In this document: positions 8,260 to 16,656 of the stretch, piece by piece
Position numbering within the stretch: the stretch's first letter is position 1
Layout: each line of letters begins with the position of its first letter
Assembly (NCBI GenBank): GCA_002838815.1
Contig: LQGW01000051.1
Coordinates: 1-64,000, forward strand
DNA: 64,000 nucleotides
DNA from: Clostridiaceae bacterium JG1575
GTDB lineage: Bacteria; Bacillota; Clostridia; Clostridiales; Clostridiaceae
Reading direction: 5' to 3'
Translations under genes and position numbers: made by a program
Notes under the pieces: generated by a model
The model's database searches: none
Told to the model about the DNA's origin: nothing
The model's input: only the letters and a program-made list of their open reading frames with translations

Positions 8260-8292
8260 ATAAAAACGCTAAAAAACGCTGAATAAAAACGC
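8250..8292 (+). repeat. 23-bp tandem duplication over a stop codon
   Basis: AAAACGCTGAATAAAAACGC occurs at 8250-8269 and again at 8273-8292, 23 bases apart. The first copy contains the stop codon of the preceding gene; the second runs into the arm of the following hairpin. Confidence 0.85.
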
Positions 8293-8338
8293 AACGAGCG
8301 GAAAACCTCTAAAAGGCAGAGGGGTTCCGCTCGTTGCG
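8290..8338. terminator. strong hairpin between convergent genes
   Basis: CGCAACGAGCGGAA (8290-8303) pairs with TTCCGCTCGTTGCG (8325-8338), with CCTCT/AGAGG pairing inside. On the minus strand it is followed by GTTTTTATT, so it may end transcripts from both sides. Confidence 0.7.
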
Positions 8339-8339
8339 T

Positions 8340-8583
8340 ATGGATAGGCTTTGGGGAGGGGCCTTTGAGCCCTGGAGCGGGGAGGCTTCGAACTTTTCAA
8401 GCCAAGATGTTTTGATGTCCAAGCCTCAAGTGGGGAGCCATCCTTGCCTCAGCCGCTGCGATGGCTCCTGGGAGCGGGAACGAATGGCCGTTTTTTTGGA
8501 TCAAGGACTCTTCGCGCCGTCCAATCGCTTAGAGTCAAAGAAGAATGATTATAAAGATCCACACCATGAGGGGGGGAGGCCGC
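8340..8583. other. intergenic region with one weak hairpin
   Basis: Together with the preceding hairpin this makes about 320 gene-free bases. The only structure I see is GGAGCCATC (8434-8442) facing GATGGCTCC (8460-8468), which could end the minus-strand gene starting at 9375. A plus-strand open frame across this stretch has no ribosome site and looks like chance. Confidence 0.5.
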
Positions 8584-9375
8584 TTAGGGAGCCAAGGGTT
8601 GTTCTTTAGGGCCCCGGACCCATTGGATCTTTTGCAGCGCCCGCTCATCCACGGTTTGTAGAAGGTGGGCGTCCGAGGTGAGGATGTAATAGACAATGGT
8701 TAGGTCCGCGACGGCATCGTATCGGACGTAAAGACGCGCCGCCATGGAAACGGGCGCAAAGGGCTCGCCGCGGTAAGGCGGCGGCGAGCCGTACTGCAGG
8801 TAGCCCGGCAAAAATGCGGTTTGTGCGTGCAGCGGCCCGTTGGTGTAAACCTCGGCGTCCAGCCGTTGCCAATCGGAAAAGCCGCTAAGACGTACGTTTT
8901 GCTGGCTCTGGGTCAGGCGCCATTGAAAGACGCCGGGGCCTTCAAAGCCTAGGCTCTCCAAGACAAGGCCCAGCTGATCGTAGCGAAAAATTTCCGCGAG
9001 AGGGGCCGGCGCCAAGACGGGCTGGGGCCCAGCGATGGCGTAGGCTCCGTAGTGCGTGTTGTACAAGGGGCTTGAGGGATCGTAGAAGGTGCTTCGCTGG
9101 TTTCGCCAGGCCCCGAAGTTGTATAAAACAGTCACTTGGGTCTGGGGGAGCACTTCCCCGGCGTGAAAGAGCTTCATGGAAGGGGTAAATCCCTGAACCA
9201 GTGGGATTTGTAGGTGCAGTCCCCGCTTCTTAAATAAAGAAGTGCCCTCCATGGTGCGTCCTTGGAGGAAAAGGGCGATCTCACAGCGCCGTCCCGAAGG
9301 CCAAAGAATCAAGAACAGCCCCAGCCAAAAGGCCAGGGAAACAATCAGTAGGATCTGATAACGCCGACGCTTCAT
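8584..9375 (-). CDS. hypothetical membrane-anchored extracellular protein
   Basis: 263 residues. A short basic N-terminus (MKRRR) and a hydrophobic segment at about 8-26 predict a single N-terminal membrane anchor or uncleaved signal, with the rest outside the cell. The exported part is rich in aromatic residues, proline and glutamine and looks beta-rich; I recognise no domain. Its ATG overlaps the stop of a 40-codon gene upstream (ATGA), so the pair is translationally coupled and served by one clear promoter at 9558-9586. Function unknown. Confidence 0.75.
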   Translation of the reverse strand: MKRRRYQILLIVSLAFWLGLFLILWPSGRRCEIALFLQGRTMEGTSLFKKRGLHLQIPLVQGFTPSMKLFHAGEVLPQTQVTVLYNFGAWRNQRSTFYDPSSPLYNTHYGAYAIAGPQPVLAPAPLAEIFRYDQLGLVLESLGFEGPGVFQWRLTQSQQNVRLSGFSDWQRLDAEVYTNGPLHAQTAFLPGYLQYGSPPPYRGEPFAPVSMAARLYVRYDAVADLTIVYYILTSDAHLLQTVDERALQKIQWVRGPKEQPLAP

Positions 9376-9494
9376 ACGGCAGGGTCCTGGGCGATCTCGC
9401 GATTCACCAGTCGCTGTTTGTTCTGCACGGATCCACCGGACGTCTCGACGATCTCACCCATGGGGGAGGGGGCCGGCCGAGCAAAATCTTTCAT
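9372..9494 (-). CDS. 40-residue small protein coupled to the anchored protein
   Basis: The 40-codon frame starts at an ATG at 9494, preceded by a strong AAGGAGGA ribosome site, and its TGA overlaps the ATG of the next gene. It begins MKDFARPAPSPMGEIVE and ends NREIAQDPAV, so it is hydrophilic with no membrane segment or cysteine. The promoter about 65 bases upstream fits it as the first gene of the transcript. It could be a functional small protein or a translated leader that brings ribosomes to the next gene. The ribosome site and overlap support translation; the function is unknown. Confidence 0.65.
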   Translation of the reverse strand: MKDFARPAPSPMGEIVETSGGSVQNKQRLVNREIAQDPAV

Positions 9495-9557
9495 CGGGTC
9501 CTCCTTGTTAAGAGCCAAAAATAAGGGAAATGCGGATGCCTCCCTTGGTACACCCCC

Positions 9558-9586
9558 AGTATAGCCCCTTCAAAAGAGAGGGTAAA
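9558..9586 (-). promoter_or_regulatory. promoter of the 40-residue / anchored-protein pair
   Basis: Minus strand: TTTACC (9581-9586), a 17-bp spacer and TATACT (9558-9563), about 65 bases before the small gene. Confidence 0.7.
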
Positions 9587-9863
9587 GAGCGTCGGAGCGC
9601 TGGCAAAACGCGGGCCGCGGCTCAGGCCCATTGCCTTGGGCTTCTTTTTTTTGCCGGGCAGGGCCTGGGGTTCAAGGGATCTAGGAGGCTCCTTGCCACG
9701 AGCGGTAAAAAAAAGAAAAGATGTTGGAAATCAGGTATTTGACCGCTTCTATGCACAAGAAGGGAGCAATTGATTGCAATCCAAGCCTTCTCTTAGGGTA
9801 TAATGAAGGTATATGTGCTCTGGGAACGATCCCAGGTGACACAACATAAAGGAGTGTATGACA
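9587..9863. other. intergenic region between divergent transcription units
   Basis: The gene-free stretch from 9495 to 9863 holds the minus-strand promoter at 9558-9586 and, on the plus strand, a promoter and leader hairpin for ftcD. Between about 9590 and 9770 I see no gene or clear regulatory structure. Confidence 0.55.
9774..9835 (+). promoter_or_regulatory. promoter and leader hairpin of ftcD
   Basis: TATAAT at 9799-9804 with a possible -35 TTGCAA at 9774-9779 (19-bp spacer) lying in the palindrome ATTGCAAT. Downstream, CTGGGA (9820-9825) and TCCCAG (9830-9835) form a small hairpin in the leader. Confidence 0.55.
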
Positions 9864-10760
9864 ATGAATCGAATCATGGAAGTAGTACCTAATTTTTCTG
9901 AGGGACGCAATGTGGAAGTGGTGGAACGCATCGTCAATTGCTTTCGCAACTTGGACAACGTCAAGCTGTTAGACTATTCCTCCGATAAGGATCATAACCG
10001 TACGGTGGTGACGGTGGTGGGGGAACCTGAAGCATTAAAAGCCCCTATTTTGGAGGCGGTGAAGGTCGCCAAAGAAACCATTGATCTGAGAACCCATTCG
10101 GGCGAACACCCCAGAATGGGCGCCATGGATGTTTGCCCCTTTATCCCCATCAAAAACGTGACTATGGAGGAAGCGGTAGCCCTGGCCAAGGAAGTGGGAG
10201 AAGCCATCGGGGCTATGGACATTCCGGTATTTCTCTATGAAAAGGCAGCCTCCTCGCCCGAGCGCGAGAACCTCGCCAAGGTCCGAAAGGGACAGTTTGA
10301 AGGCATGGCGGAGAAGATGAAGGAGGATGCATGGCATGCCGACTTTGGCCCCGCCGATCATCCCCACGAAAGCTTTGGCTGCGTGGCCGTGGGCGCTCGC
10401 ATGCCCCTTGTGGCCTTCAACGTCAACCTCAACACCCCCGACATTGCCATTGCGGATTTCATCGCCAAGCGCGTGCGCTTCATCGGCGGCGGCCTTCGGT
10501 TCACCAAGGCCATGGGCGTGGAATTAAAAGAGCGCCACATCACGCAGATCTCGATGAACATGACCGACTACACCAAAACCAGTCTGTATCAATCCCTAGA
10601 GATGGTGCGTAATGAAGCCAAGCGCTTCGGCGTCAGCGTCGTGGGCACGGAAATCATCGGTCTTTTGCCCATGGATGCCCTCATTCAATCCGCGGAATTC
10701 TACATGGGCATTGAAAACTTCAGCCGGGATCAAATCCTCGAAACCCGGATCATGGACTAA
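9864..10760 (+). CDS. ftcD: glutamate formimidoyltransferase
   Basis: 298 residues matching the formimidoyltransferase half of FTCD as a stand-alone protein. It transfers the formimino group of N-formimino-glutamate to tetrahydrofolate, the last step of one histidine-degradation route. Visible motifs are EVVPNFSEGRN at the start and HPRMGAMDVCPF near residue 80, which carries the family's catalytic histidine. GGAG has better spacing to the ATG at 9864 than to one six bases upstream. The gene ends two bases before hutI, so the two form an operon. No cyclodeaminase or urocanase gene is nearby. Confidence 0.95.
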   Translation: MNRIMEVVPNFSEGRNVEVVERIVNCFRNLDNVKLLDYSSDKDHNRTVVTVVGEPEALKAPILEAVKVAKETIDLRTHSGEHPRMGAMDVCPFIPIKNVTMEEAVALAKEVGEAIGAMDIPVFLYEKAASSPERENLAKVRKGQFEGMAEKMKEDAWHADFGPADHPHESFGCVAVGARMPLVAFNVNLNTPDIAIADFIAKRVRFIGGGLRFTKAMGVELKERHITQISMNMTDYTKTSLYQSLEMVRNEAKRFGVSVVGTEIIGLLPMDALIQSAEFYMGIENFSRDQILETRIMD

Positions 10761-10762
10761 CC

Positions 10763-12022
10763 ATGGCCAGGATCTTATTCAAAAATGCTTCGGAAGTGGT
10801 GACCCCCCAGGGGGTCACCCTCCAAAAGGGCGCAAAGATGGCGGACCTTTTGGTGATCCCTGGCGGATTTGTCTTGACCAAGGACGGTACGATTGAGGCC
10901 GTGGGCGATGCCAAGGCCTTGGAGTCCGTGGACGTGACCGACTGCCAGGTCATTGACTGCACGGGAAAAACCATCTTGCCGGGACTTGTGGACTCCCATA
11001 CGCACTTTATCTTCGGCGGCTATCGGGAGAACGAATTCAATTGGCGCCTTAACGGAGAATCCTACGTCTCCATCATGGAGCGGGGCGGCGGCATATCCGC
11101 CACCACCACTGCGACTCGAGCCACGGATCTGGATGAATTTTTGGCGCTAGGTCGCAAGCGCCTGGCGTCCTTTGCGTCCCATGGCGTCACCACCGTGGAG
11201 GGGAAATCCGGCTATGGGCTGGACCTGGAAACGGAACTTCGCCAGCTGGAAGCCATGGCTCGCCTGAATCAAGAACATCACATCCGCATCGTACCCACCT
11301 ATATGGGCGCCCACGATTTGCCCCCGGAATTCAAGGGACGGCCGGATGAATACATTGATTTTTGCATCCGGGAGGTCATGCCTAAGGTCCGGGCAAAGGA
11401 TCTGGCTGTTTTTTGCGACATCTTCACGGAAAGAGGCGTCTTCGATTTGGCGCAGACGCGACGCTATCTGGAAGCGGCCCGAGAGATGGGCTTTGGCCTG
11501 CGCATGCACGCCGACGAGCTCTTTGAAGGTTTTGGGGGCGCCGAACTTGCCGGGGCGCTAAAGACGTCCTCGGCGGATCATCTTTTAAAAATCTCCGAGG
11601 CGGGCATTGCCGCGCTGGAACAAGGAGGAGTCTGCGCCACATTACTGCCTCTGACGGCCTTCTCGATTAAGGCCGACTATGCGCCCGCCCGTCGCATGAT
11701 CGATGCGGGCGTGGGCGTCGCCTTGGCCACGGATATGAATCCGGGCTCCTGCTATTCTGAATCCATGCCGCTGCTCATTGCCTTATCCACGATCTATATG
11801 GGCATGCGCATGGAAGAAGTCGTCACGGCACTGACCCTGAACGGCGCCGCTGCATTGAACCTCGCCGAGGAGACGGGAAGCCTCGAGGTTGGCAAGCGGG
11901 CGGATGTTGCGGTTTTTGATGTGCCCAATCATCGCTTCCTGACGTATCATTTTGGCGTCAACGAATGCGTGCTGACCATGAGCGGCGGCCGCATCGTCCA
12001 TCAGCGCCCCGGCGCGTTTTAA
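10763..12022 (+). CDS. hutI: imidazolonepropionase
   Basis: 419 residues, full length for HutI, the metal-dependent amidohydrolase that opens imidazolone-5-propionate to N-formimino-L-glutamate. Ligand motifs appear in order: DSHTHFIFGG, then the histidine in RMHADELFEGFG, SADHLL, and the aspartate in ATDMNPGSC. An N-terminal beta domain and C-terminal strand flank the barrel as expected. The start is an ATG just after the ftcD stop. The product is the substrate of FtcD encoded immediately upstream, so the pair runs two consecutive steps. The first two enzymes, HutH and HutU, are not in the window. Confidence 0.96.
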   Translation: MARILFKNASEVVTPQGVTLQKGAKMADLLVIPGGFVLTKDGTIEAVGDAKALESVDVTDCQVIDCTGKTILPGLVDSHTHFIFGGYRENEFNWRLNGESYVSIMERGGGISATTTATRATDLDEFLALGRKRLASFASHGVTTVEGKSGYGLDLETELRQLEAMARLNQEHHIRIVPTYMGAHDLPPEFKGRPDEYIDFCIREVMPKVRAKDLAVFCDIFTERGVFDLAQTRRYLEAAREMGFGLRMHADELFEGFGGAELAGALKTSSADHLLKISEAGIAALEQGGVCATLLPLTAFSIKADYAPARRMIDAGVGVALATDMNPGSCYSESMPLLIALSTIYMGMRMEEVVTALTLNGAAALNLAEETGSLEVGKRADVAVFDVPNHRFLTYHFGVNECVLTMSGGRIVHQRPGAF

Positions 12023-12053
12023 CGCTCAAAAGTTCTTTTAGGAGGTGGAATCC

Positions 12054-13034
12054 ATGATCTATGATGTGCTTATCGTGGGCGCAGGCCCAGCAGGGCTTTA
12101 TACAGCCCTAGCCTTGAAGGAAGCGGGGGTGGAACGCATGCTCCTGCTCGATCAGATGGATGAATTGGGCGGCCAACTCAACGACATCATCGAAGTGGAT
12201 GCCTCCTTTGGTGAGGCGGGCTACACGGGGGTCGAATTGGCGGATGATCTGCGACGGAACATCATTTTGCACGGCATCGACTACGAGACGGAGAGCTACG
12301 TGGTGAGTGTGGACCGCGACAAGGTGTTGCAGGTGCTGCATCCGCAAAAAGGCTTGCGAAGGCTTCAGGCCCATGCGCTGGTTTTTGCTACAGGGGCGAG
12401 AGAGCGTCCCAGAGGGATTTTAAAATTCACCTCCAAGCGTGCCACAGGGGTGTTCAGTGTGGGAACGGCCCGAAAGTTCATCGTGGAGGAAGGGTATTTG
12501 CCTGGAAAGAATATCGTGATCTACGGCGCCGATTGGACGGGGCTCTACCTGACCCGTCTTTTGATCACGGAGGGAGCCGCGAAGGTGACCATTGTGGATC
12601 GGGCCAAGGAACTGAAATTTCCCAACGAAGAACTGGAAGCCTTTTTTGCCACCTACGGCGTCCAGCTGGCCCTGGGTAAAAACCTCGTGGACATTCAAGG
12701 GGAAAACCGGGTAAGTGGTGTGACCTTAGAAGGAAATTCAGGCAACCCGAAGGACCGCATCACGCTTCCCTGCGACACGCTACTGCTCTCGGTGGGGCTG
12801 CTCCCACAGCGAAGCCTTTTCAGCAAGCGCTTTCGACGAGGGCTGGAACGACAGGGAGCGTTCGTCACCGGCAATGCGGAGACCATCACCTTTGATCAAG
12901 GAGAAATCCGGGCGCGGGCGGAAGCCACCGCGCAAGAGGTGACGGCGTATCTGGCAGCGTTGGCCGCCGAGGGGAAAGACTCAGAAAAGCCTAAGGGGGA
13001 ATGCGCCCCCAACGACCGCCAAGAAGACGCATAG
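12054..13034 (+). CDS. FAD-dependent pyridine nucleotide oxidoreductase
   Basis: 326 residues from the ATG at 12054, after an AGGAGGTGG site. The N-terminus is an FAD dinucleotide fold (DVLIVGAGPAGLYTA); ATGARERPRG near 120 and a second nucleotide-binding region near 155 (IVIYGADWTG) give the thioredoxin-reductase-like two-domain layout. The redox CxxC of thioredoxin reductase is absent, so it is not TrxB. ATGARERPRG is shared with flavoproteins that accompany GlpA-like or amine/opine dehydrogenase subunits. It sits 31 bases after hutI and may be co-transcribed, but a link to histidine degradation is unproven. The last 25 residues are a charged tail. Confidence 0.85.
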   Translation: MIYDVLIVGAGPAGLYTALALKEAGVERMLLLDQMDELGGQLNDIIEVDASFGEAGYTGVELADDLRRNIILHGIDYETESYVVSVDRDKVLQVLHPQKGLRRLQAHALVFATGARERPRGILKFTSKRATGVFSVGTARKFIVEEGYLPGKNIVIYGADWTGLYLTRLLITEGAAKVTIVDRAKELKFPNEELEAFFATYGVQLALGKNLVDIQGENRVSGVTLEGNSGNPKDRITLPCDTLLLSVGLLPQRSLFSKRFRRGLERQGAFVTGNAETITFDQGEIRARAEATAQEVTAYLAALAAEGKDSEKPKGECAPNDRQEDA

Positions 13035-13047
13035 CGCCTAAAGATAA

Positions 13048-13086
13048 CAATCCCCGAATGCCGTAAAAAGCGGCGTTCGGGGATTG
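13048..13086. terminator. hairpin terminator after the flavoprotein gene
   Basis: CAATCCCCGAATGCCG (13048-13063) pairs with CGGCGTTCGGGGATTG (13071-13086) around a 7-base loop; 16-bp arms with one G-T pair. No T-run, between convergent genes. Confidence 0.75.
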
Positions 13087-13204
13087 CTGTCTTTGGACTC
13101 GGGGGGGTCTGCATGCTGTACGAGATCTCATTAGTAGGGACCCGATCTGCTGTTTTATTTCTAGGGGGTCATTTGTTTGCCAAGCGTCGAATCAAGCGGC
13201 CGAT

Positions 13205-13909
13205 TTAGCGCTTTAAGAGTTTATGAAAGCAGCTTTTGCAAATCAGCGTTTTGCCCCCATCGGCTCGCAAAAGGTTTTTGGGATCCACCTTTTTTTTGCA
13301 GACGCTGCAGACGGGGGCGGCTTCTTTGGCCGAGGGGTTCCGGGATCCGCAAGCGGCGTTCTTTCTCTTGGAAATCCCTTCTTGGAGCTTTTGAACCTCC
13401 TGCAGGCCAAGGCTTCCTCGCCGTGGAGCCACCGCAGCTTTTTTTGCGGCCGGCGCCTCGTAGAAGATGGGCTCCTCCCCCTCGTGGCGACGGATGGACC
13501 AACTCATGCGGAAGGTGGATTCTGCGAATAGTTCCAATTCAAAGCGAGGCTCTACTTTGTCGTAATATTCCTCCAAGATGATGCGGCGAATTTGGGCATC
13601 GTTGACGATGAGGCCGGATTTTTCAATGCCATCGAAAATGCTTTTTGTGATGTTGATGGTATCGGGGTGGCGCTTTTCGCTTTTATAGTAGACGCGCAAA
13701 ACGGCAATGAGGCTCTCTTGAAAGGTGACGCCAGGGTTTTGACTTCTGGCTTCATAGGCGATGAGCTGCTCATAGTTGGCGTAGCGGTCGTGAATGGTCC
13801 CGGAGTTGTTTGGGAGAATGGCGCGGCCGTTCAAATTGTGCATTTTGAAATTGGACTTGGTGATGGGGGAGCCCATCACCGTGATTTTTGCGTACTCGGG
13901 CTTTTCCAT
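13205..13909 (-). CDS. RusA-like protein with C-terminal zinc-finger motif
   Basis: 234 residues from the ATG at 13909, the only start with a purine-rich site (AGGAAGG). Residues 7-125 align with the RusA Holliday-junction resolvase fold: ITVMGSPITKSN at the start, then PDTINITKSIFDGI and GLIVNDAQIRRI. Of the three RusA carboxylates (D70, D72, D91), Asp83 and Asp104 are kept, but the middle position is Ile85; the following Asn and Lys (86, 89) are kept. After an Ala/Arg/Lys-rich linker, residues 201-227 hold C-x2-C-x19-C-x2-C, a likely zinc finger. RusA proteins are usually phage-borne and single-domain; no phage genes surround this one. DNA binding is likely and cleavage uncertain. Confidence 0.72.
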   Translation of the reverse strand: MEKPEYAKITVMGSPITKSNFKMHNLNGRAILPNNSGTIHDRYANYEQLIAYEARSQNPGVTFQESLIAVLRVYYKSEKRHPDTINITKSIFDGIEKSGLIVNDAQIRRIILEEYYDKVEPRFELELFAESTFRMSWSIRRHEGEEPIFYEAPAAKKAAVAPRRGSLGLQEVQKLQEGISKRKNAACGSRNPSAKEAAPVCSVCKKKVDPKNLLRADGGKTLICKSCFHKLLKR

Positions 13910-13938
13910 GGCCTTCCTTTTCATAACAGCGTCTTCAT

Positions 13939-13944
13939 AGTATA
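13939..13944 (-). promoter_or_regulatory. -10 element for the RusA-like gene
   Basis: TATACT on the minus strand about 30 bases before the start codon; no good -35 at standard spacing. GGGGCT/AGCCCC at about 13963-13977 is a short inverted repeat upstream. Confidence 0.4.
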
Positions 13945-14068
13945 ATCAAACATTGAGTCTAAGGGGCTTTGAGCCCCCATCGGTTGCCCTTATTATAACA
14001 TACGCTCACACAACGCCCTTTTGGCGGCGTGCTGGCTCAACGAAGGGATTTGAAAGGAAGGCGAATTT

Positions 14069-15100
14069 ATGGAAAAAGATACATTCATTCTCGGCATTGA
14101 GACCAGCTGCGACGAGACCGCCGCCGCCGTGGTCAAAAATGGCCGGACCATATGCTCCAACATCATTTCGTCCCAAATTCCGGTGCACCGGAAATTTGGC
14201 GGGGTAGTGCCCGAGGTGGCCTCGCGCCATCACACGGAACAGATCACCTATGTGGTGGACTTGGCCTTAAAGGAGGCAGAAATTTCTTTGGAGGAACTCT
14301 CGGGCATCGCGGTCACCGCAGGACCGGGGCTGGTGGGGGCGCTTTTGGTGGGCCTTCAGTACGCCAAGGGGCTCTCCTTTGCTTTGAATAAGCCATTGCT
14401 GGCTGTGAATCACATACATGGGCACATCAGCGCCAATTACCTGGCCCATCCGGATTTGGTGCCACCCTTTGTTTCTCTCGTGGTGTCTGGGGGACACACC
14501 TTCATCGTTCGCGTCCGTTCCTATAAGGACTTTCAGGTGGTGGCGCAAACCAGGGACGATGCTGTGGGAGAAGCCTTTGATAAGGTGGCACGAGCTTTAG
14601 GGCTCCCTTATCCAGGAGGCCCACAGATCGATCGGTTGGCCAAGGAGGGGTGCGAGGACGCCATCGCCTTCGCCCGCCCCAAGTTTTCCGAGCAGACGCT
14701 GGATTTTTCCTTCTCCGGGATCAAATCCGGGGTGCTCAACTACCTCAATTCCGCCAAACTCAAAGAGGAACCCGTGAATGCGGCGGATGTGGCCGCATCC
14801 TTTCAAAAGGCCGTGGTGGAGAATCTTTTGGATCATCTCTTCCAAGCAGCCCGGCAAGAAGGCGCCGTTCGCATTGCGGTGGCCGGCGGCGTGGCCTCGA
14901 ACTCCTATCTTCGGGACAAGCTCTCGCGCCGTGGCGCCCAGGAAGGGATTGAAATCTTAGTGCCGCCGCCCATTCTTTGCACCGACAACGCCGCCATGAT
15001 AGCCTGCGCCGGCACGCATCTATTTTGGGCGAAGGAAGAATCGCCACTCTCGGTGAATGCTTCCCCATCCCTGGGGTTGAACGATCCCCTGGGGCACTGA
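14069..15100 (+). CDS. tsaD: tRNA N6-threonylcarbamoyladenosine synthase, TsaD
   Basis: 343 residues, full length for TsaD/YgjD. With TsaB and TsaE it transfers the threonylcarbamoyl group to A37 of tRNAs reading ANN codons. The ASKHA ATPase fold starts with [13 protein letters not shown]; the metal-binding histidines are in VNHIHGH near 115; SGGHT follows, then a nucleotide-site GGVASNS and a late CTDNAAMIA. All are intact. The start follows AAAGGAAGG. The gene appears monocistronic, ended by a strong T-tailed hairpin; tsaB and tsaE are not adjacent. Confidence 0.97.
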   Translation: MEKDTFILGIETSCDETAAAVVKNGRTICSNIISSQIPVHRKFGGVVPEVASRHHTEQITYVVDLALKEAEISLEELSGIAVTAGPGLVGALLVGLQYAKGLSFALNKPLLAVNHIHGHISANYLAHPDLVPPFVSLVVSGGHTFIVRVRSYKDFQVVAQTRDDAVGEAFDKVARALGLPYPGGPQIDRLAKEGCEDAIAFARPKFSEQTLDFSFSGIKSGVLNYLNSAKLKEEPVNAADVAASFQKAVVENLLDHLFQAARQEGAVRIAVAGGVASNSYLRDKLSRRGAQEGIEILVPPPILCTDNAAMIACAGTHLFWAKEESPLSVNASPSLGLNDPLGH

Positions 15101-15136
15101 TCCCTGGACTTGACGGATTCAAGGACCAAAAGGCCT

Positions 15137-15167
15137 AAAGGACGCATAACTCATGCGTCCTTTTTTT
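15137..15167 (+). terminator. Rho-independent terminator of tsaD
   Basis: AGGACGCAT faces ATGCGTCCT around a 5-base loop, followed at once by a run of seven T. Confidence 0.92.
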
Positions 15168-15201
15168 AAAAATATGCGCCTTGGCCTTGGCTTTAACCTT
15201 T

Positions 15202-15235
15202 TTGACACCCCTTAACCGTAAGGAAACGTTATACT
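15202..15235 (+). promoter_or_regulatory. possible promoter of the HtrA gene
   Basis: A perfect TTGACA at 15202-15207 and TATACT at 15230-15235 are separated by 22 bp, too long for a normal sigma-A site. One of the two may be unrelated, or a regulator bends the DNA. Confidence 0.35.
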
Positions 15236-15288
15236 ATTCTCGGAACGTTTTTCAAACGAACCCATACGACGCCAAGGGAGGTCAGCGC

Positions 15289-16536
15289 ATGGAACCCCAA
15301 AACATGGACGAGCAGTCCAGCAAGAATGAGAAAAAAAAGGCCGCAGGCCTTGACCTGGAAGAAGTGAAACTCAAGCGGGATCCCAGCAACCTTCGACAAT
15401 TTGTTATTGGGCTGACGTCTTCATTTTTGGGCGTAATACTGGGCATCAGCCTCGCCCTTTATGTACTCCCAAACCTGGCCCTTTTTCAGCGGTCTCCCCT
15501 CGGGCAGCACATCACCGACACCGCCAACCATTCCGCTTTTGAGGCCGCCAACAGCGCGCTCTCTAGCATGTCCAAGAAGCTTGCCGCTCTGGAAAACCAA
15601 AAAATCATACAGGCCGAATCTCAGGATGTGCCGGAAATGTCCGTGCAAGAGATTGTCTCTCAGTACAAAGCTTCTGTGGTAACGGTGGTGGCGAAGGTCA
15701 AGGACAGCGACAAAAAGAGCGGGACTAAAAACTTCATCGGCACAGGGTTTATCCTCAACGGCGAAGGCATGATCGCCACCAATCACCACGTGATTGAGGA
15801 TGCGCTGTACATTTCCGTCATCACTTCAGAGGGGTTGGAGATTGCGGCCAAAGAGCTCAATTCCGACGCCGATACGGATCTTGCCATCCTAAAGCTCAGT
15901 GAACGCATTAAGCTCCCGGGCATTGTCACCATGGGCAATTCAGACCTGATGAAGGTGGGGGAGCCCGTCGTCGCCATTGGAAGCCCCGTCTCTCGAAAGT
16001 TTGCTGGAACCGTAACCAGCGGCATCATCTCCGGGAAGGATCGGGAAATGCTCATCGACGGCACCAAAATCAAATACTTGCAAACGGATGCGGCGATCAA
16101 TGAAGGCAACTCGGGGGGGCCCTTGTTCAACGCCAAGGGAGAAGTCATCGGCATCAACTCGGCGAAAATGACCGAAGACGTTCAAGGCATCGGCTTTGCG
16201 ATCCCCATCAACGTGTTGAAAAACAAGCTGAACATCCTCTCAAAGCCCCCGCTTTATATGGGCATCACCGCCAAGGATTTAAGCCCCGAGGCGTATAAGG
16301 CTTTAAAGATCAATCACGGCGTAGTCATTATCGAAGTGGCCGCAGGCTCGCCCGCCGCCAAGGCCGGCGTCAAAAACGGCGACATCATCTTGAAAATGGG
16401 ACGCCACGACATCTCAAGCACCGGTCAAATGAATGAAGTCAAAGAGCAGTACAGCGTTGCCGATAAGGTGACCTTGCGCATCCTGCGAGGAACCGAAACC
16501 TTGGAAATCTCCTTCCGCCTAGCCTATCGTCCGTAG
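15289..16536 (+). CDS. HtrA/DegP-type membrane-anchored serine protease
   Basis: 415 residues from the ATG at 15289 (GGGAGGTC site). A cytosolic N-terminal tail of about 40 charged residues, one transmembrane helix near 44-65, a trypsin-like domain and a single PDZ domain at about 315-412: the usual Gram-positive HtrA layout. The triad is complete: His167 in TNHHVIED, Asp197 in DADTDLAIL and Ser275 in GNSGGPL. The enzyme acts outside the membrane on misfolded exported proteins. It has its own promoter region and terminator. CssRS-type control is known for Bacillus HtrA, but no such site is visible here. Confidence 0.95.
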   Translation: MEPQNMDEQSSKNEKKKAAGLDLEEVKLKRDPSNLRQFVIGLTSSFLGVILGISLALYVLPNLALFQRSPLGQHITDTANHSAFEAANSALSSMSKKLAALENQKIIQAESQDVPEMSVQEIVSQYKASVVTVVAKVKDSDKKSGTKNFIGTGFILNGEGMIATNHHVIEDALYISVITSEGLEIAAKELNSDADTDLAILKLSERIKLPGIVTMGNSDLMKVGEPVVAIGSPVSRKFAGTVTSGIISGKDREMLIDGTKIKYLQTDAAINEGNSGGPLFNAKGEVIGINSAKMTEDVQGIGFAIPINVLKNKLNILSKPPLYMGITAKDLSPEAYKALKINHGVVIIEVAAGSPAAKAGVKNGDIILKMGRHDISSTGQMNEVKEQYSVADKVTLRILRGTETLEISFRLAYRP

Positions 16537-16579
16537 GGCGGGTAGAGGAATGGAAAGAAACCAAAGAAGGCCAAATGAG

Positions 16580-16615
16580 AACGAGCAGCCCTCAGGAAGA
16601 TGAGGGCTGCTCGTT
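16580..16615. terminator. bidirectional hairpin terminator
   Basis: AACGAGCAGCCCTCA (16580-16594) pairs perfectly with TGAGGGCTGCTCGTT (16601-16615) around six bases, between the convergent htrA-like and ABC-F genes. Confidence 0.85.
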
Positions 16616-16656
16616 TCACACGTCCGGGCAGGGACTGCGACGGTTTTTTGTTGTTA

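Noticed and set aside
8334-8609. Plus-strand frame of about 90 codons between two genes.
   Set aside because: No ribosome site, starts in a terminator stem and runs into the convergent gene; composition does not look coding.
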